Positions 1-8,657 are shown, counted from the first letter of the stretch. The stretch is DNA of 44,209 nucleotides from Nonomuraea cypriaca (GCF_015645445.1 NZ_JADOGI010000078.1:1-44209), one strand, 5' to 3'. The notes: generated by a model not told the origin, from the letters alone. Numbers and translations are program-made.

Positions 1-414
1 GGGCCGTACAGGGCGGGTGGCGGTCCTGGGCGAGCGGTGAGTGCCGGGCGGCGGGCGGTGGTGCTGGCCGCGGCGGATCCGGCCAGTCCGTACGGCGCCG
101 CGCTGCCCTGGCCGCAGCATCCCGGCGAAGTCGGGCACAAGCCGGGCAGGAAGGCGGGCTCCCTGGTCGTCCTGGTCGACGGCCATCTGGTCCTCTACGT
201 CGAGCGCGGCGGCAAGACGCTGCTGTCGTACGCCGACGACGAGCGCCTGCAGCCGGCCGTGGACGCGCTGGCCCTGGCCGTACGTGACGGGGCGCTCGGC
301 AAGCTGACCGTGGAGCGGGCCGACGGCGCCTCCATCATCGAGTCACCGCTGGCGGCGGCCCTGGAGGCGGCCGGATTCCATCCCACACCGCGCGGACTGC
401 GACTTCGCGCCTGA
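1..414 (+). CDS. lhr: Lhr-family ATP-dependent helicase, C-terminal end (5' partial)
   Basis: The reading frame is open from base 1 to the TGA at 412-414, so the gene begins before the window. The visible tail has the run AVVLAAADPASPYGAALPWP, then GHKPGRKAGSLVVLVDG, LVLYVERGGKTLL and a terminal EAAGFHPTPRGLRLRA. I recognise this as the extreme C-terminus of actinobacterial Lhr large helicases (superfamily 2, usually about 1500 residues, implicated in DNA repair). The helicase motifs lie outside the window. A GTG at 37 is in frame but falls inside the conserved tail and is unlikely to be a real start. In other actinomycetes lhr is usually next to a nei-type glycosylase gene; here the nei gene is about 21.7 kb downstream. 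Confidence 0.8.
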   Translation, partial: GPYRAGGGPGRAVSAGRRAVVLAAADPASPYGAALPWPQHPGEVGHKPGRKAGSLVVLVDGHLVLYVERGGKTLLSYADDERLQPAVDALALAVRDGALGKLTVERADGASIIESPLAAALEAAGFHPTPRGLRLRA

Positions 415-569
415 CCCCATCGCTCCCATCACCGCGAAGAAGGCCACGCACAAGTACCTCGCCACAGTGGCGCCACCGCGACCTCGCCCCCTTCCCGCAC
501 CGCGACAGCAACACGTCACGGCGAGCGGATCAGCGGCGGGGGCGTCGTCACAGCGGGGGCTCGACGTGA

Positions 570-710
570 GTGACCGCAGCCGGGTGGCAGTGGCGAGGCG
601 ACAGCGGCACGGCGATCGTGATGATCCTGAATGGCGGGACCATGTGCGGCGTGGGCATGTGGGTCCCCTACCGGGGGAAGAGGTGTAACTCCTCACCTGT
701 ATACGATTAG
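570..710 (+). CDS. possible small protein, 46 aa, unknown
   Basis: A short frame runs from a GTG at 570 to a TAG at 708-710. Almost all its codons end in G or C, whereas the overlapping frames do not show this bias, which is the usual sign of coding in such DNA. It includes the segment TAIVMILNGGTMCGVGMWVP. A G-rich tract at 554-560 could serve as a ribosome binding site. I recognise no family. It overlaps the putative operator at 698-704, so it could equally be the remnant of an older gene. The rest of the 303-bp gap between lhr and the regulator shows nothing I can support. Confidence 0.2.
   Translation: MTAAGWQWRGDSGTAIVMILNGGTMCGVGMWVPYRGKRCNSSPVYD
698..705. promoter_or_regulatory. putative FadR/GntR operator (TGTATAC) before the regulator gene
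   Basis: CTGTATACG lies 13 bp before the regulator's ATG. The GTATAC core is rare in DNA this GC-rich and recurs as the perfect palindrome TGTATACA before the downstream transporter operon. FadR-subfamily regulators commonly bind short palindromes with a GT-N-AC core, so this is a plausible autoregulatory site. Binding is inferred. Confidence 0.45.
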
Positions 711-717
711 TCCCCAT

Positions 718-1403
718 ATGACTGATCTGACGCTGGGCGCGGCCCACCAGACCTTACGCGACGAGGTCACCGCGGAGCTGCGGCGCCGCATCCTCTCCGG
801 AGCGCTCGCCCAGGGAGAACGGCTGGTCGAGGACCGGCTGGCCGCGCTGCTCGGCGTGTCGCGCAACCCGGTACGCGAGTCCATCCGGGTCCTGGCCGCC
901 GAGGGGTTCGTGCAGGTCGTGCCGCGGCTGGGCGCGACCGTCGCGCGACTGCGCGACTGTCGGCCGAGGAGGGCGAGGAGCTGTTCGACGTACGCATGGC
1001 GATCGAGGGCCTCGCCGCGCGGCTGGCGGCGCGCAAGCGGACGCCAGAAGCGGCCGAGCGGCTGCGGCGGGTGCTCGAACAGTCCAAGGAGGCCGTGGAG
1101 GCCGGGCGGCTGGCGGAGGTGGCGGATTTCAACACCGCCTTCCACCTGGCCGTGGGCGAGGCGGCGGGCAACTCCTACCTCAGCCTGATGATGAAGCCGA
1201 TGCTCCAGCGGGCGCAGTGGGTCTTCAGCCAGACCGCCGCCGCACGCGGGCCGCACTCCTGGTCGGAGCACCTGAGCCTGTGCGAGGCCATCGCGGCGGG
1301 CGACGAGGATGACGCGCAGGCCAGGGCGATCGCGCACGTCGCGGCGGCCAGGCGGTCGTTCCTGACAGCGGTCGGCCGAACAGCAAAACACCCGAACGAT
1401 TAG
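718..1403 (+). pseudogene. FadR-subfamily GntR transcriptional regulator, frameshifted by an 8-bp tandem duplication
   Basis: The first frame (ATG at 718) encodes a complete GntR winged helix: LRDEVTAELRRRILSGAL, then GERLVEDRLAALLGVSRNPVRESIRVLAAEGFVQ as a continuous region, and PRLGATVARL. The second frame, ending in the TAG at 1401-1403, encodes an FCD ligand-binding domain with ADFNTAFHLAVGEAAGNSYL and EHLSLCEAIAAGDEDDA. The frame change coincides with two back-to-back copies of GCGCGACT at 943-950 and 951-958. Removing one copy restores a seamless GATVARLSAEEGEELFDVRM join, giving about 225 residues, normal for the family. As written, the product ends early, keeping the DNA-binding domain but losing the sensor domain. 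The intact protein probably controlled the downstream peptide-transport operon. A sequencing error is possible, but the exact repeat points to real strand slippage. Confidence 0.85.
943..958. repeat. 8-bp perfect tandem duplication (GCGCGACT x2) causing a frameshift
   Basis: Two adjacent identical copies of GCGCGACT lie inside the regulator gene. One copy is in frame for the whole protein; the second shifts the frame by 8 bases. Confidence 0.9.
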
Positions 1404-1457
1404 AAAACGCCTAGATAACAACATAGCGTTATGAAACACCAGTGAAATGTAAGGTCT

Positions 1458-1465
1458 TGTATACA
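1458..1465. promoter_or_regulatory. putative operator TGTATACA upstream of the peptide-transport operon
   Basis: TGTATACA is a perfect 8-bp palindrome 28 bp before the binding-protein start, between the regulator's stop and the GGAGG ribosome binding site at 1485-1489. It matches the site before the regulator gene, suggesting the FadR-type protein represses or activates both units. The intergenic DNA here is unusually AT-rich, consistent with a promoter. Confidence 0.5.
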
Positions 1466-1493
1466 GTCTCCTATCCCCTTTTACGGAGGCCTC

Positions 1494-3113
1494 ATGAGAC
1501 CGTCCCCCAGGCTCGTCGCGGTGCTCACCGCCCTGCCCGTCGCTCTGGCGGCGTGCGGCGGTGGTGGCGGCTCGACGGGCACGCCCGCGGCCCCTCCTTC
1601 GATAGCCGGCGCCTCGGCCGACAACCGGCCGGTCAAGGCCGGTGGCACGCTGAACATCGCGCTCAACGCCGACCCCGACGCGCTCGACCCGAGCGTATCG
1701 ACCACACTGGTGGGCCGCGAGGTGTTCGCGAACATGTGCGAGAAGCTCTACGACATCGACGCCACGTCCACGCTGATCCCGCAGCTGGCCAGCGCGTTGC
1801 CCGAGCTCTCCGACGACGGCAAGGAAGTGACGATCAAGCTGCGTGAGGGCGTGAAGTTCAACGACGGCACGGCGTTCGACGCCGAGGCCGTCAAGAAGTC
1901 GCTGGACCGGCACCGGACCTGGGAGAAGTCCGCCCGCCAGGCCGACCTGGCGGCGGTGTCCAAGGTCACCGTGGTCGACCCGGCCACCGTCACGCTGACG
2001 CTGTCGCAGGCGTTCACGCCGCTGACCGCCCAGCTCGCCGACCGGGCCGGGATGATCATGTCACCGAAGGCCCTCGACGACGCGGGCGACAACTTCGGCG
2101 CGAGTCCCGTGTGCGTCGGGCCGTTCAAGTTCGCCAGCCGCACCTCGGGCAACCAGATCGTGCTGGACAAGTCCGCCGACTACTACGACGCGGCCAAGGT
2201 CAAGCTGGACCAGCTCGTATACAAAATCATCGTCGACCCCAACGTACGGGCCGCGAACCTGAAGTCCGGCGACGTGCAGGTGGCCGACCAGCTCGCCACC
2301 AACACGGTCAAGGGCGTGCAGACCGACCCCAACCTGACCGTGGTCTCCGGCGGCGGCCTCGGCTACTACGGCATCACGATCAACACCGGCAACGCCAACG
2401 GCTCCACCGAGAAGCCCGGCGCTGTCGACACGGCGCTGGCCAAGAGCCCGCAGCTGCGTGAGGCGTTCGAGCTGGCGCTCGACCGGGACGTGATCAACAA
2501 GACCGTCTACAACGGCCTGCACGAGGTGGACTGCTATCCGGTGCCGCTGGACAGCCCCTACCGCACGCAGGACCTGCAGTGCCCGAAGCGCGACCTGGCC
2601 AAGGCCAAGCAGTTGGTGCAGGCGTCCGGTGTGCAGACCCCGATCCCGGTCACGCTCACCAGCCCCAACGACGCCACCAACGTACGCCTGGCGCAGGTCA
2701 TCCAGCAGATGACCAAGGAGGCGGGCTTCAACGTGAGCGTGCAGAGCGCCGAGTTCGTCAGCACCCTGGAGCAGGGGAAGTCCGGCAAGTTCGACGTCCT
2801 GCTGAACGGCTGGTCGGGCCGCGTCGACCCGGACGGCAACCTGACGAACCTGGTCACCACCGGCGGCAGCAACAACTACAGCGGCATGTCGGACCCCGGC
2901 ATCGACGACCCGATCAAGGAGGCCGCCGCCGAGACCGACACCGCCAAGCGCGCCGAGCTCTACGCCAGCTCCATGAAGAAGGGCGCCGAGCTGCGCGGCG
3001 TTCTGTACCTGTACCACAACAAGTACTACCTGGGCATGAGCAAGACCGTCGCCGGAGTCCAGTACTTCAAGGACGGCCTGCCGCGCTTCGTCACCGCCGG
3101 GTTCGCCGCGTAA
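1494..3113 (+). CDS. ABC transporter substrate-binding lipoprotein, family 5 (peptide/nickel type)
   Basis: This is the extracytoplasmic receptor of a dipeptide/oligopeptide-type importer, anchored as a lipoprotein. The 539-residue product has a signal peptide ending in the lipobox LAAC (lipidated Cys21) followed by a Gly/Ser linker. The mature part opens with GGTLNIALNADPDALDPS, the family-5 signature region, and continues with LIPQLASALPELSDDG and KLREGVKFNDGTAFDA, all typical of the family. The start is an ATG with GGAGG at 1485-1489. It is the first gene of an operon with two permeases and two ATPases, the next ATG overlapping its stop by one base. The ligand cannot be read from sequence. 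The downstream gamma-glutamyltransferase suggests gamma-glutamyl peptides, glutathione-like compounds or other short peptides. Confidence 0.9.
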   Translation: MRPSPRLVAVLTALPVALAACGGGGGSTGTPAAPPSIAGASADNRPVKAGGTLNIALNADPDALDPSVSTTLVGREVFANMCEKLYDIDATSTLIPQLASALPELSDDGKEVTIKLREGVKFNDGTAFDAEAVKKSLDRHRTWEKSARQADLAAVSKVTVVDPATVTLTLSQAFTPLTAQLADRAGMIMSPKALDDAGDNFGASPVCVGPFKFASRTSGNQIVLDKSADYYDAAKVKLDQLVYKIIVDPNVRAANLKSGDVQVADQLATNTVKGVQTDPNLTVVSGGGLGYYGITINTGNANGSTEKPGAVDTALAKSPQLREAFELALDRDVINKTVYNGLHEVDCYPVPLDSPYRTQDLQCPKRDLAKAKQLVQASGVQTPIPVTLTSPNDATNVRLAQVIQQMTKEAGFNVSVQSAEFVSTLEQGKSGKFDVLLNGWSGRVDPDGNLTNLVTTGGSNNYSGMSDPGIDDPIKEAAAETDTAKRAELYASSMKKGAELRGVLYLYHNKYYLGMSKTVAGVQYFKDGLPRFVTAGFAA

Positions 3114-4072
3114 TGCTGTGGTTCATCCTCCGGCGCTGCGGGTCCGCGGTGATCGTGTTGTTCCTGGGCAGCGTCCTGATCTTCCTGGGGATCAGGGCGC
3201 TGCCCGGCGACCCGGCCACGGTCATGGCCGGCGAGGAGGCGTCGCCCGCCGTGGTCGAGGCCATCCGGCACGAGTTCGGCCTGGACAAGCCGCTGCCCGC
3301 CCAGTACGTCGACTACGTCACCCAGACCCTCACCGGCAACCTCGGCCGCTCCACCCAGGACCAGTTGCCGGTGATCGACATCATCGTCGAACGGCTCCCG
3401 GTCACGATCGAGCTGTCCGCGCTGGCCATGCTCGTCGCGATCGTCGTCGGCGTGGGCGCGGGCATCGTGGCGGCCGTCCGGCGCGGCCGGGCCGCCGACT
3501 ACGTGGCCACCGGGTTCGGCCTGGCCGGGCTGTCGGTGCCGCACTTCTGGCTGGGCCTGCTCGGCATCCTGCTGTTCGCGGTCACCTGGCGGGTGCTGCC
3601 CGCCTCGGGGTACGTCCCCTTCACCGAGGACCCCGCGCAGAACCTGCAGCGCATGATCCTGCCCGCCATCGTGCTCGGCACCGGCTTCGCCGCCATCCTG
3701 ATGCGGCAGACCCGCTCGGCCATGCTGGGCGCGCTGTCGGCCGACTACGTCAGGACCGCCAGGTCCAAGGGCCTGTCCGAGGCCAAGGTGGTGGGCGCCC
3801 ACGCGTTGCGCAACAGCCTGACGACCGTGGTCACGGTGCTCGGCCTCCAACTCGGCGCGCTGATCAGCGGCGCCGTGGTGACCGAGCAGATCTTCGTGAT
3901 CCCCGGGTTCGGCAAGCTGACCGTGGACGCGGTGCTGACCAGGAACTATCCGGTCATCCAGGCCGTGGTGCTGATCACGGTCATCGGATACGTGCTGGTC
4001 AACCTGCTGGTCGACATCGCGTACGCCTTCCTCAACCCCCGGATCCGGTTGTCGGGAGGCCGGCATGACTGA
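3113..4072 (+). CDS. peptide ABC transporter permease (DppB type)
   Basis: This is the first of two integral membrane channel subunits of the peptide importer. The 319-residue product starts MLWFILRRCGSAVIVLFLGS with one N-terminal membrane helix, followed by the family's RALPGDPA motif and a short periplasmic domain containing FGLDKPLPAQY. Around five further membrane helices follow. The cytoplasmic EAA-type loop (DYVRTARSKGLSEAKVVGAHALRN) contacts the ATPases. Its ATG at 3113 shares a base with the preceding TAA, so translation is probably coupled. Length and motif order are normal for the DppB/OppB family. Confidence 0.9.
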   Translation: MLWFILRRCGSAVIVLFLGSVLIFLGIRALPGDPATVMAGEEASPAVVEAIRHEFGLDKPLPAQYVDYVTQTLTGNLGRSTQDQLPVIDIIVERLPVTIELSALAMLVAIVVGVGAGIVAAVRRGRAADYVATGFGLAGLSVPHFWLGLLGILLFAVTWRVLPASGYVPFTEDPAQNLQRMILPAIVLGTGFAAILMRQTRSAMLGALSADYVRTARSKGLSEAKVVGAHALRNSLTTVVTVLGLQLGALISGAVVTEQIFVIPGFGKLTVDAVLTRNYPVIQAVVLITVIGYVLVNLLVDIAYAFLNPRIRLSGGRHD

Positions 4073-4922
4073 GACTCCGGTCGTAACCCTTCGGCGGGGC
4101 AGGTTGTGGCGGCGCTTCAGGCGCCGGCCGATGCCGATGACCGGGCTGGTGCTGGTGGCCGGGTTCCTGCTGCTGGCGCTGCTCGGGCCGCTGCTGACCG
4201 GCGACCCCACCACCCAGGACTACCTGGCCACGCTGGCGCCGCCGTCGGGCGCGCACCCGATGGGCACCGACGACCTGGGCAGGGACGCGTTCGCCAGGAT
4301 CGCGCACGGCGCGCAGGTGTCGCTCCAGGCCGGGGTGCTCTCCACGTTGCTCGCGATGGTGATCGGCGTCCCCATCGGGCTGGTCGCCGGGTTCTACCGG
4401 CGCTGGCTCGACCCGATCGTGATGCGCCTGGTGGACGTGACGCTGGCGTTCCCGTTCCTGGTGTTCGCGGTGGGGCTGGCGGCGATCATCGGGCCCTCGC
4501 TCAAGGGCGTGGTGCTGGCGCTGGGTTTCTCCCAGCTCCCGGCGATCATCCGGATCACCCGCGGCGAGGTGCTGGCGATCAGGGAGATGGACTACGTGGC
4601 CGCCGCCATCGCCGACGGCGCGGGCGACGGGCACCTGATCTTCCGCTACGTGCTCCCGAACTGCGCCAGCCCGCTCATCGTGCAGGCCACGGTGGCGATC
4701 CCGGCGGCGATCATCGGCGAGTCCACACTGTCGTTCCTCGGGCTCGGTGTGCAGCCGCCGACGCCGTCGTGGGGCGTGATGCTGACGACCGCGCAGCAGT
4801 ACCTGAGCGACGCGCCCTGGCTGGCCATCTGGCCCGGGCTGATGATCGCGCTGGCCACGCTCGGCTTCAACCTGCTCGGCGACGGGCTGCGTGACGTCCT
4901 GGACCCGAGGAGCGGCCCATGA
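4065..4922 (+). CDS. peptide ABC transporter permease (DppC type)
   Basis: This is the second channel subunit, 285 residues. It has the DppC/OppC pattern: a cytoplasmic N-terminus rich in Arg, a first helix (GLVLVAGFLLLALLGPLL), then the signature HPMGTDDLGRDAFARIAHGAQVSL. The membrane core follows, with the coupling loop REMDYVAAAIADGAGDGHLI and a terminal GLGVQPPTPSWGVML and GDGLRDVLDPR. It overlaps the previous permease by 8 bp and the following ATPase gene by 4 bp (ATGA). The overlaps and order fit a single transcript for the whole importer. Confidence 0.9.
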   Translation: MTETPVVTLRRGRLWRRFRRRPMPMTGLVLVAGFLLLALLGPLLTGDPTTQDYLATLAPPSGAHPMGTDDLGRDAFARIAHGAQVSLQAGVLSTLLAMVIGVPIGLVAGFYRRWLDPIVMRLVDVTLAFPFLVFAVGLAAIIGPSLKGVVLALGFSQLPAIIRITRGEVLAIREMDYVAAAIADGAGDGHLIFRYVLPNCASPLIVQATVAIPAAIIGESTLSFLGLGVQPPTPSWGVMLTTAQQYLSDAPWLAIWPGLMIALATLGFNLLGDGLRDVLDPRSGP

Positions 4923-5884
4923 GCCTGCTGGAGATCACCGACCTGACGGTCGGCTTCGACACCGAGGACGGCTTGGTGCAGGCGGTCAGGGACATCTCGC
5001 TCACCCTGGAGGAAGGCGAGATCCTGGCGTTGTGCGGCGAGTCCGGCTGCGGCAAGTCGGTCACCGCGATGTCGGTGCCCAGGCTGCTGCCGCCCGACAC
5101 GACCAGGTTGTCCGGCTCCGTCACGCTGGACGGGCGCGAGCTGACCACGCTGCCTGAGCCGGAGATGCGGCGCGTACGCGGCAAGGACGTCTCGGTCGTC
5201 TTCCAGGAGCCGATGACCTCGCTCAACCCGTCGTTCACCGTCGGATTCCAGATCGCCGAGGTGCTGCGCAGGCACGAGCGCCTGTCCCGCGGGGCGGCCG
5301 CGAGCCGGGCTCTCGAACTGCTGGAGCTGGTCGGCATCCCGGCCCCGGCACGCCGGATGAAGGAGTATCCGCACCAGCTCTCCGGCGGCATGCGGCAGCG
5401 CGTGATGATCGCGATCGCGGTGGCCTGCTCGCCGCGGGTGCTGATCGCCGACGAGCCCACCACGGCGCTCGACGTGACGATCCAGGCCGGTGTGCTGGAC
5501 GTGTTCCGCGACCTGCGGGACCGGCTCGGCACCGCGATCATCCTGATCACGCACGACCTGGGCGTGGTGGCCGACATCGCCGACCGGGCCGTCGTCATGT
5601 ACGCGGGCCGCGCCGTCGAGCAGGCCCCGGTGACCGAGTTGTTCGCGAACCCGCGGCACCCGTACACGCTGGGTCTGATGAACGCCCTCCCGTCGGCCGC
5701 CGTGAACGGGCGGCTGGCCGAGATCCCCGGCATGGTGCCCTCGCCGCTGTCGGACCCCGACGAGTGCGCCTTCCAGGACCGCTGCCCCCGCGCCCAGTCG
5801 GACTGCCGCCTGTCGAGGCCCCAGCTCGTACGGCACGCGGAAGGCCATCTGGCCGCCTGCTTCCACCCGGGAGGGAAGTCGTGA
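4919..5884 (+). CDS. peptide ABC transporter ATP-binding protein (DppD type)
   Basis: This is one of the two cytoplasmic ATPases that power the importer. The 321-residue protein carries a Walker A GESGCGKS near residue 40, a Q-loop (VFQEPMTSLNP), the ABC signature LSGGMRQR, a Walker B LIADEPTTALDV and the switch histidine in LITHDLGV. After the nucleotide-binding domain comes the oligopeptide-ATPase tail with HPYTLGLMNALP and a Cys-rich end (CAFQDRCPRAQSDC...AACF), the element shared by DppD/OppD proteins. It overlaps both neighbours by 4 bp. Confidence 0.92.
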   Translation: MSLLEITDLTVGFDTEDGLVQAVRDISLTLEEGEILALCGESGCGKSVTAMSVPRLLPPDTTRLSGSVTLDGRELTTLPEPEMRRVRGKDVSVVFQEPMTSLNPSFTVGFQIAEVLRRHERLSRGAAASRALELLELVGIPAPARRMKEYPHQLSGGMRQRVMIAIAVACSPRVLIADEPTTALDVTIQAGVLDVFRDLRDRLGTAIILITHDLGVVADIADRAVVMYAGRAVEQAPVTELFANPRHPYTLGLMNALPSAAVNGRLAEIPGMVPSPLSDPDECAFQDRCPRAQSDCRLSRPQLVRHAEGHLAACFHPGGKS

Positions 5885-6849
5885 TCCTGCGGATCGACAA
5901 CCTGGTCAAGCACTACGGCCCGGTGCGCGCGGTGGACGGCCTGTCGCTGGAGATCGGCCAGGGCGAGGTGCTCGGCCTGGTCGGCGAGTCCGGCAGCGGC
6001 AAGTCCACGGTCGGCAAGTGCGTGCTGCGGCTGACCGAGCCCACCTCGGGCGCCGTCGAGTTGGACGGCAGGGACATCACCCACCTGTCGCGCCGGGCCA
6101 TGCGCCCGCTGCGCAGGGACGTCCACATGGTCTTCCAGGACCCCTACTCCTCGCTCAACCCGCGCTTCACGATCGAGCGGATCGTCGGCGAGCCGCTGCT
6201 CAGGCACAAGGTGACCGGCCGGCGGGAGACCTCGGAGCGGGTGTCCGCCATGCTGGAGAAGGTCGGGCTGCGGCAGGAGATGCGCTCACGGTTCCCCCAC
6301 GAGCTGTCCGGCGGGCAGCGGCAGCGGGTGGGGCTGGCCAGGGCGTTGATCCTGGAGCCGAAGCTGGTCGTGGCTGACGAGCCGGTGTCGGCGCTCGACG
6401 TGTCGGTGCAGGCGTCGGTGCTCAACCTGATCACCGATCTGCAGCGGGACATGGGCTTCTCGTGCCTGTTCATCACGCATGACCTGTCGGTGGTGGAGTT
6501 CCTGGCCGACCGGATCGCCGTCATGTACCTCGGCAAGATCGTCGAGTCCGGGCCGACGGCCGAGATCTTCGCGGCGCCGCGGCATCCGTACACGCAGGCG
6601 CTGTTGTCGGCCGCGCCGGTGGCCGATCCGGTCAGGCAGCGGGAGCGGCGCAGGATCGTGCTGGGCGGCGACGTGCCGAGCCCGGTCGATCCGCCGTCCG
6701 GGTGCCGTTTCCACACGCGGTGCCCGCTGGCGTACGACGCCTGCCGTACCGAAGAGCCCCTCTTGATCGACACGCGTGGCAACGGCCATCCGGCCGCGTG
6801 CCACCTGATAACGGCGGACCGCCTCCCCGACGCGGCCGCGACCAAATAG
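5881..6849 (+). CDS. peptide ABC transporter ATP-binding protein (DppF type)
   Basis: This is the partner ATPase, 322 residues. I place the start at the GTG at 5881, which overlaps the previous TGA (GTGA) and gives the family's usual N-terminus MILRIDNLVKHYGPVRAVDG. The frame stays open further upstream, but that part lies over the preceding gene. Motifs are Walker A GESGSGKS, Q-loop MVFQDPYSSLNPRF, signature LSGGQRQR, Walker B VVADEPVSALDVS and FITHDLSVVEF. The tail has HPYTQALLSAAP and a Cys-rich end (GCRFHTRCPLAYDAC...AACH) typical of DppF/OppF. With the DppD-type protein it forms the usual heterodimer. Confidence 0.92.
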   Translation: MILRIDNLVKHYGPVRAVDGLSLEIGQGEVLGLVGESGSGKSTVGKCVLRLTEPTSGAVELDGRDITHLSRRAMRPLRRDVHMVFQDPYSSLNPRFTIERIVGEPLLRHKVTGRRETSERVSAMLEKVGLRQEMRSRFPHELSGGQRQRVGLARALILEPKLVVADEPVSALDVSVQASVLNLITDLQRDMGFSCLFITHDLSVVEFLADRIAVMYLGKIVESGPTAEIFAAPRHPYTQALLSAAPVADPVRQRERRRIVLGGDVPSPVDPPSGCRFHTRCPLAYDACRTEEPLLIDTRGNGHPAACHLITADRLPDAAATK

Positions 6850-6860
6850 AAGGAGAGATC

Positions 6861-8657
6861 TTGTTCACCACCAGGCCCGAGCTGACGGGCGACTTCGGCA
6901 TGGTCGCCAGCACGCACTGGCTGGCCTCGGCCACCGGCATGAGCGTGCTGGAACGCGGCGGGAACGCCTTCGACGCGGCGGTGGCCGCCGGGTTCGTGCT
7001 GCAGGTCGCCGAGCCGCACCTGAACGGCCCCGGCGGCGAGGTGCCGATCCTGTTGTGGAGCGAGGCGGACCAGAAGGTGTCCGTGGTGTCCGGTCAGGGC
7101 GTGGCGCCCGCCGCGGCCACCATTGAGCGCTTCACGGAGCTGGGCCTGGACATCGTGCCCGGCACCGGGCTCCTGGCGGCGACCGTGCCAGGGGCGTTCG
7201 GCGGCTGGATGCTCATGCTGGAGCGCTGGGGCACCTGGTCGCTCGCCGAGGTGCTGGCGCCCGCGATCCACTATGCCGAGCGCGGGATCCCGGTCCTCGA
7301 ACGGATCTCCGCCACGATCGAGACCGTCAGCGGACTGTTCCGCGAGGACTGGCCCACGTCGGCGGCGACCTGGTTGCCCGGCGGCGACGTGCCCGCGGCC
7401 GGGTCGAAGCTGGCCAACCCGGTGCTGGCCGCCACCTACCGGCGGCTCGTCGCCGAGGCCGAGTCCGCGTCAGGCACCCGTGAGGGACAACTCGCCGCCG
7501 CCAGGAAGGCCTGGTACGAGGGCTTCGTCGCGGAGGCGATCGCCGAGTTCAGCGCCAAGACCGCCTGGCGGGACAGCTCGGGCGAGGTGCACGGCGGCCT
7601 GATCTGCGGCGACGACCTGGCCGGCTGGTCGGCGTCGGTCGAGGAGCCGCTGACCTTCGACTACCACGGGCACACCGTGTGCAAGACCGGGCCCTGGGGC
7701 CAGGGACCGGTGTTCCTGCAGCAACTGGCCCTGCTGAACGGCTTCGACCTGGACGAGATGGGCCATCTCAGCGCCGACTACATCCACACCGTGACGGAGG
7801 TCGCCAAGCTCGCCTTCGCCGACCGCGAAGCCTGGTACGGCGACACCGACGTGCCCATGGCCGACCTGCTCGGCGAGCCGTACAACGCCGAGCGGCGCCG
7901 GCTCGTCGAGGTCCAGGCCAGCCTGGAGCTGCGGCCCGGCGCCCCCGGCGGCAGGCAGCCCCGGCTGCCCGACTTCCCCGCGCCGGGCACGGCGAGCGAC
8001 GCCCCCGGCGTCTCGGGGGGCCGCCGCGCGCCGCAGGGCGTCGGCGAACCCACCGTGGCGCGCGACGGCTCCGTGAAGGGCGACACCTGCCACGTCGACG
8101 TGGTGGACCGGCACGGCAACATGGTCTCCGCCACTCCCAGCGGCGGCTGGCTGCAGAGCTCCCCCACCATCCCCGAGCTGGGCTTCTGCCTGGGCACCAG
8201 GGCGCAGATGTTCTGGCTGCAGGACGGGCTGCCCGCCTCGCTGCGGCCGGGGACGCGCCCTCGGACCACGCTGTCGCCGTCGTTCGCGCTCAGGGACGGC
8301 CGGCCGTGGCTGGCGTTCGGCACCCCGGGCGGCGACCAGCAGGACCAGTGGAGCGTGAATTTCTTCCTGGCCGTAGTCCACGGCAAGCTGAACCTGCAGG
8401 AGGCCATCGACGCCCCGATGTTCCACTCCGAGCACTTCCCCAGCTCGTTCTTCCCGCGCGGCTCCCGTCCTGGCGTCCTGCACGCCGAGGACCGCGTGGA
8501 CCCTGGCGTGCTGGCTGAGCTGCGGCGGCGGGGGCACGAGGTCGAGGTCCAGGGCCCGTGGGCCCTCGGCCGGCTGAGCGCGGTGGCCAGAGACGGCGGC
8601 TTCATCAAGGCCGCGGCCAACCCGCGCGGCGCGCAGGGCTACGCAGTCGGCCGATGA
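6861..8657 (+). CDS. ggt: gamma-glutamyltransferase family protein (Ntn hydrolase)
   Basis: Members of this family cleave gamma-glutamyl bonds (glutathione, gamma-glutamyl peptides), or in some branches acylate or deacylate related substrates, after self-cleavage into two subunits. The start is a TTG at 6861 preceded by AAGGAGAG at 6850-6857; this gives about 598 residues and avoids overlap with the ATPase gene. The large-subunit part contains VLERGGNAFDAAVAAGFVLQVAEPHLNGPGGE. The predicted autocleavage Thr409 lies in VKGDTCHVDVVDRHGNMVSATPSGGW, followed by PRTTLSPSF and FGTPGGDQQDQW. No signal peptide is evident, so it may be cytoplasmic, acting on imported peptides. An insert rich in Pro/Gly/Ala (about residues 350-400) precedes the cleavage site. 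The substrate is uncertain. Confidence 0.88.
   Translation: MFTTRPELTGDFGMVASTHWLASATGMSVLERGGNAFDAAVAAGFVLQVAEPHLNGPGGEVPILLWSEADQKVSVVSGQGVAPAAATIERFTELGLDIVPGTGLLAATVPGAFGGWMLMLERWGTWSLAEVLAPAIHYAERGIPVLERISATIETVSGLFREDWPTSAATWLPGGDVPAAGSKLANPVLAATYRRLVAEAESASGTREGQLAAARKAWYEGFVAEAIAEFSAKTAWRDSSGEVHGGLICGDDLAGWSASVEEPLTFDYHGHTVCKTGPWGQGPVFLQQLALLNGFDLDEMGHLSADYIHTVTEVAKLAFADREAWYGDTDVPMADLLGEPYNAERRRLVEVQASLELRPGAPGGRQPRLPDFPAPGTASDAPGVSGGRRAPQGVGEPTVARDGSVKGDTCHVDVVDRHGNMVSATPSGGWLQSSPTIPELGFCLGTRAQMFWLQDGLPASLRPGTRPRTTLSPSFALRDGRPWLAFGTPGGDQQDQWSVNFFLAVVHGKLNLQEAIDAPMFHSEHFPSSFFPRGSRPGVLHAEDRVDPGVLAELRRRGHEVEVQGPWALGRLSAVARDGGFIKAAANPRGAQGYAVGR

Noticed and set aside
343..747. Minus-strand open frame across the lhr 3' end and the gap
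   Set aside because: Its sequence is low-complexity Arg/Gly/Ser without domain features and overlaps lhr and the regulator start.
2217..2222. GTATAC word inside the peptide-binding protein gene
   Set aside because: It encodes Val-Tyr in a conserved part of the protein and lacks the wider symmetry of the promoter copies.
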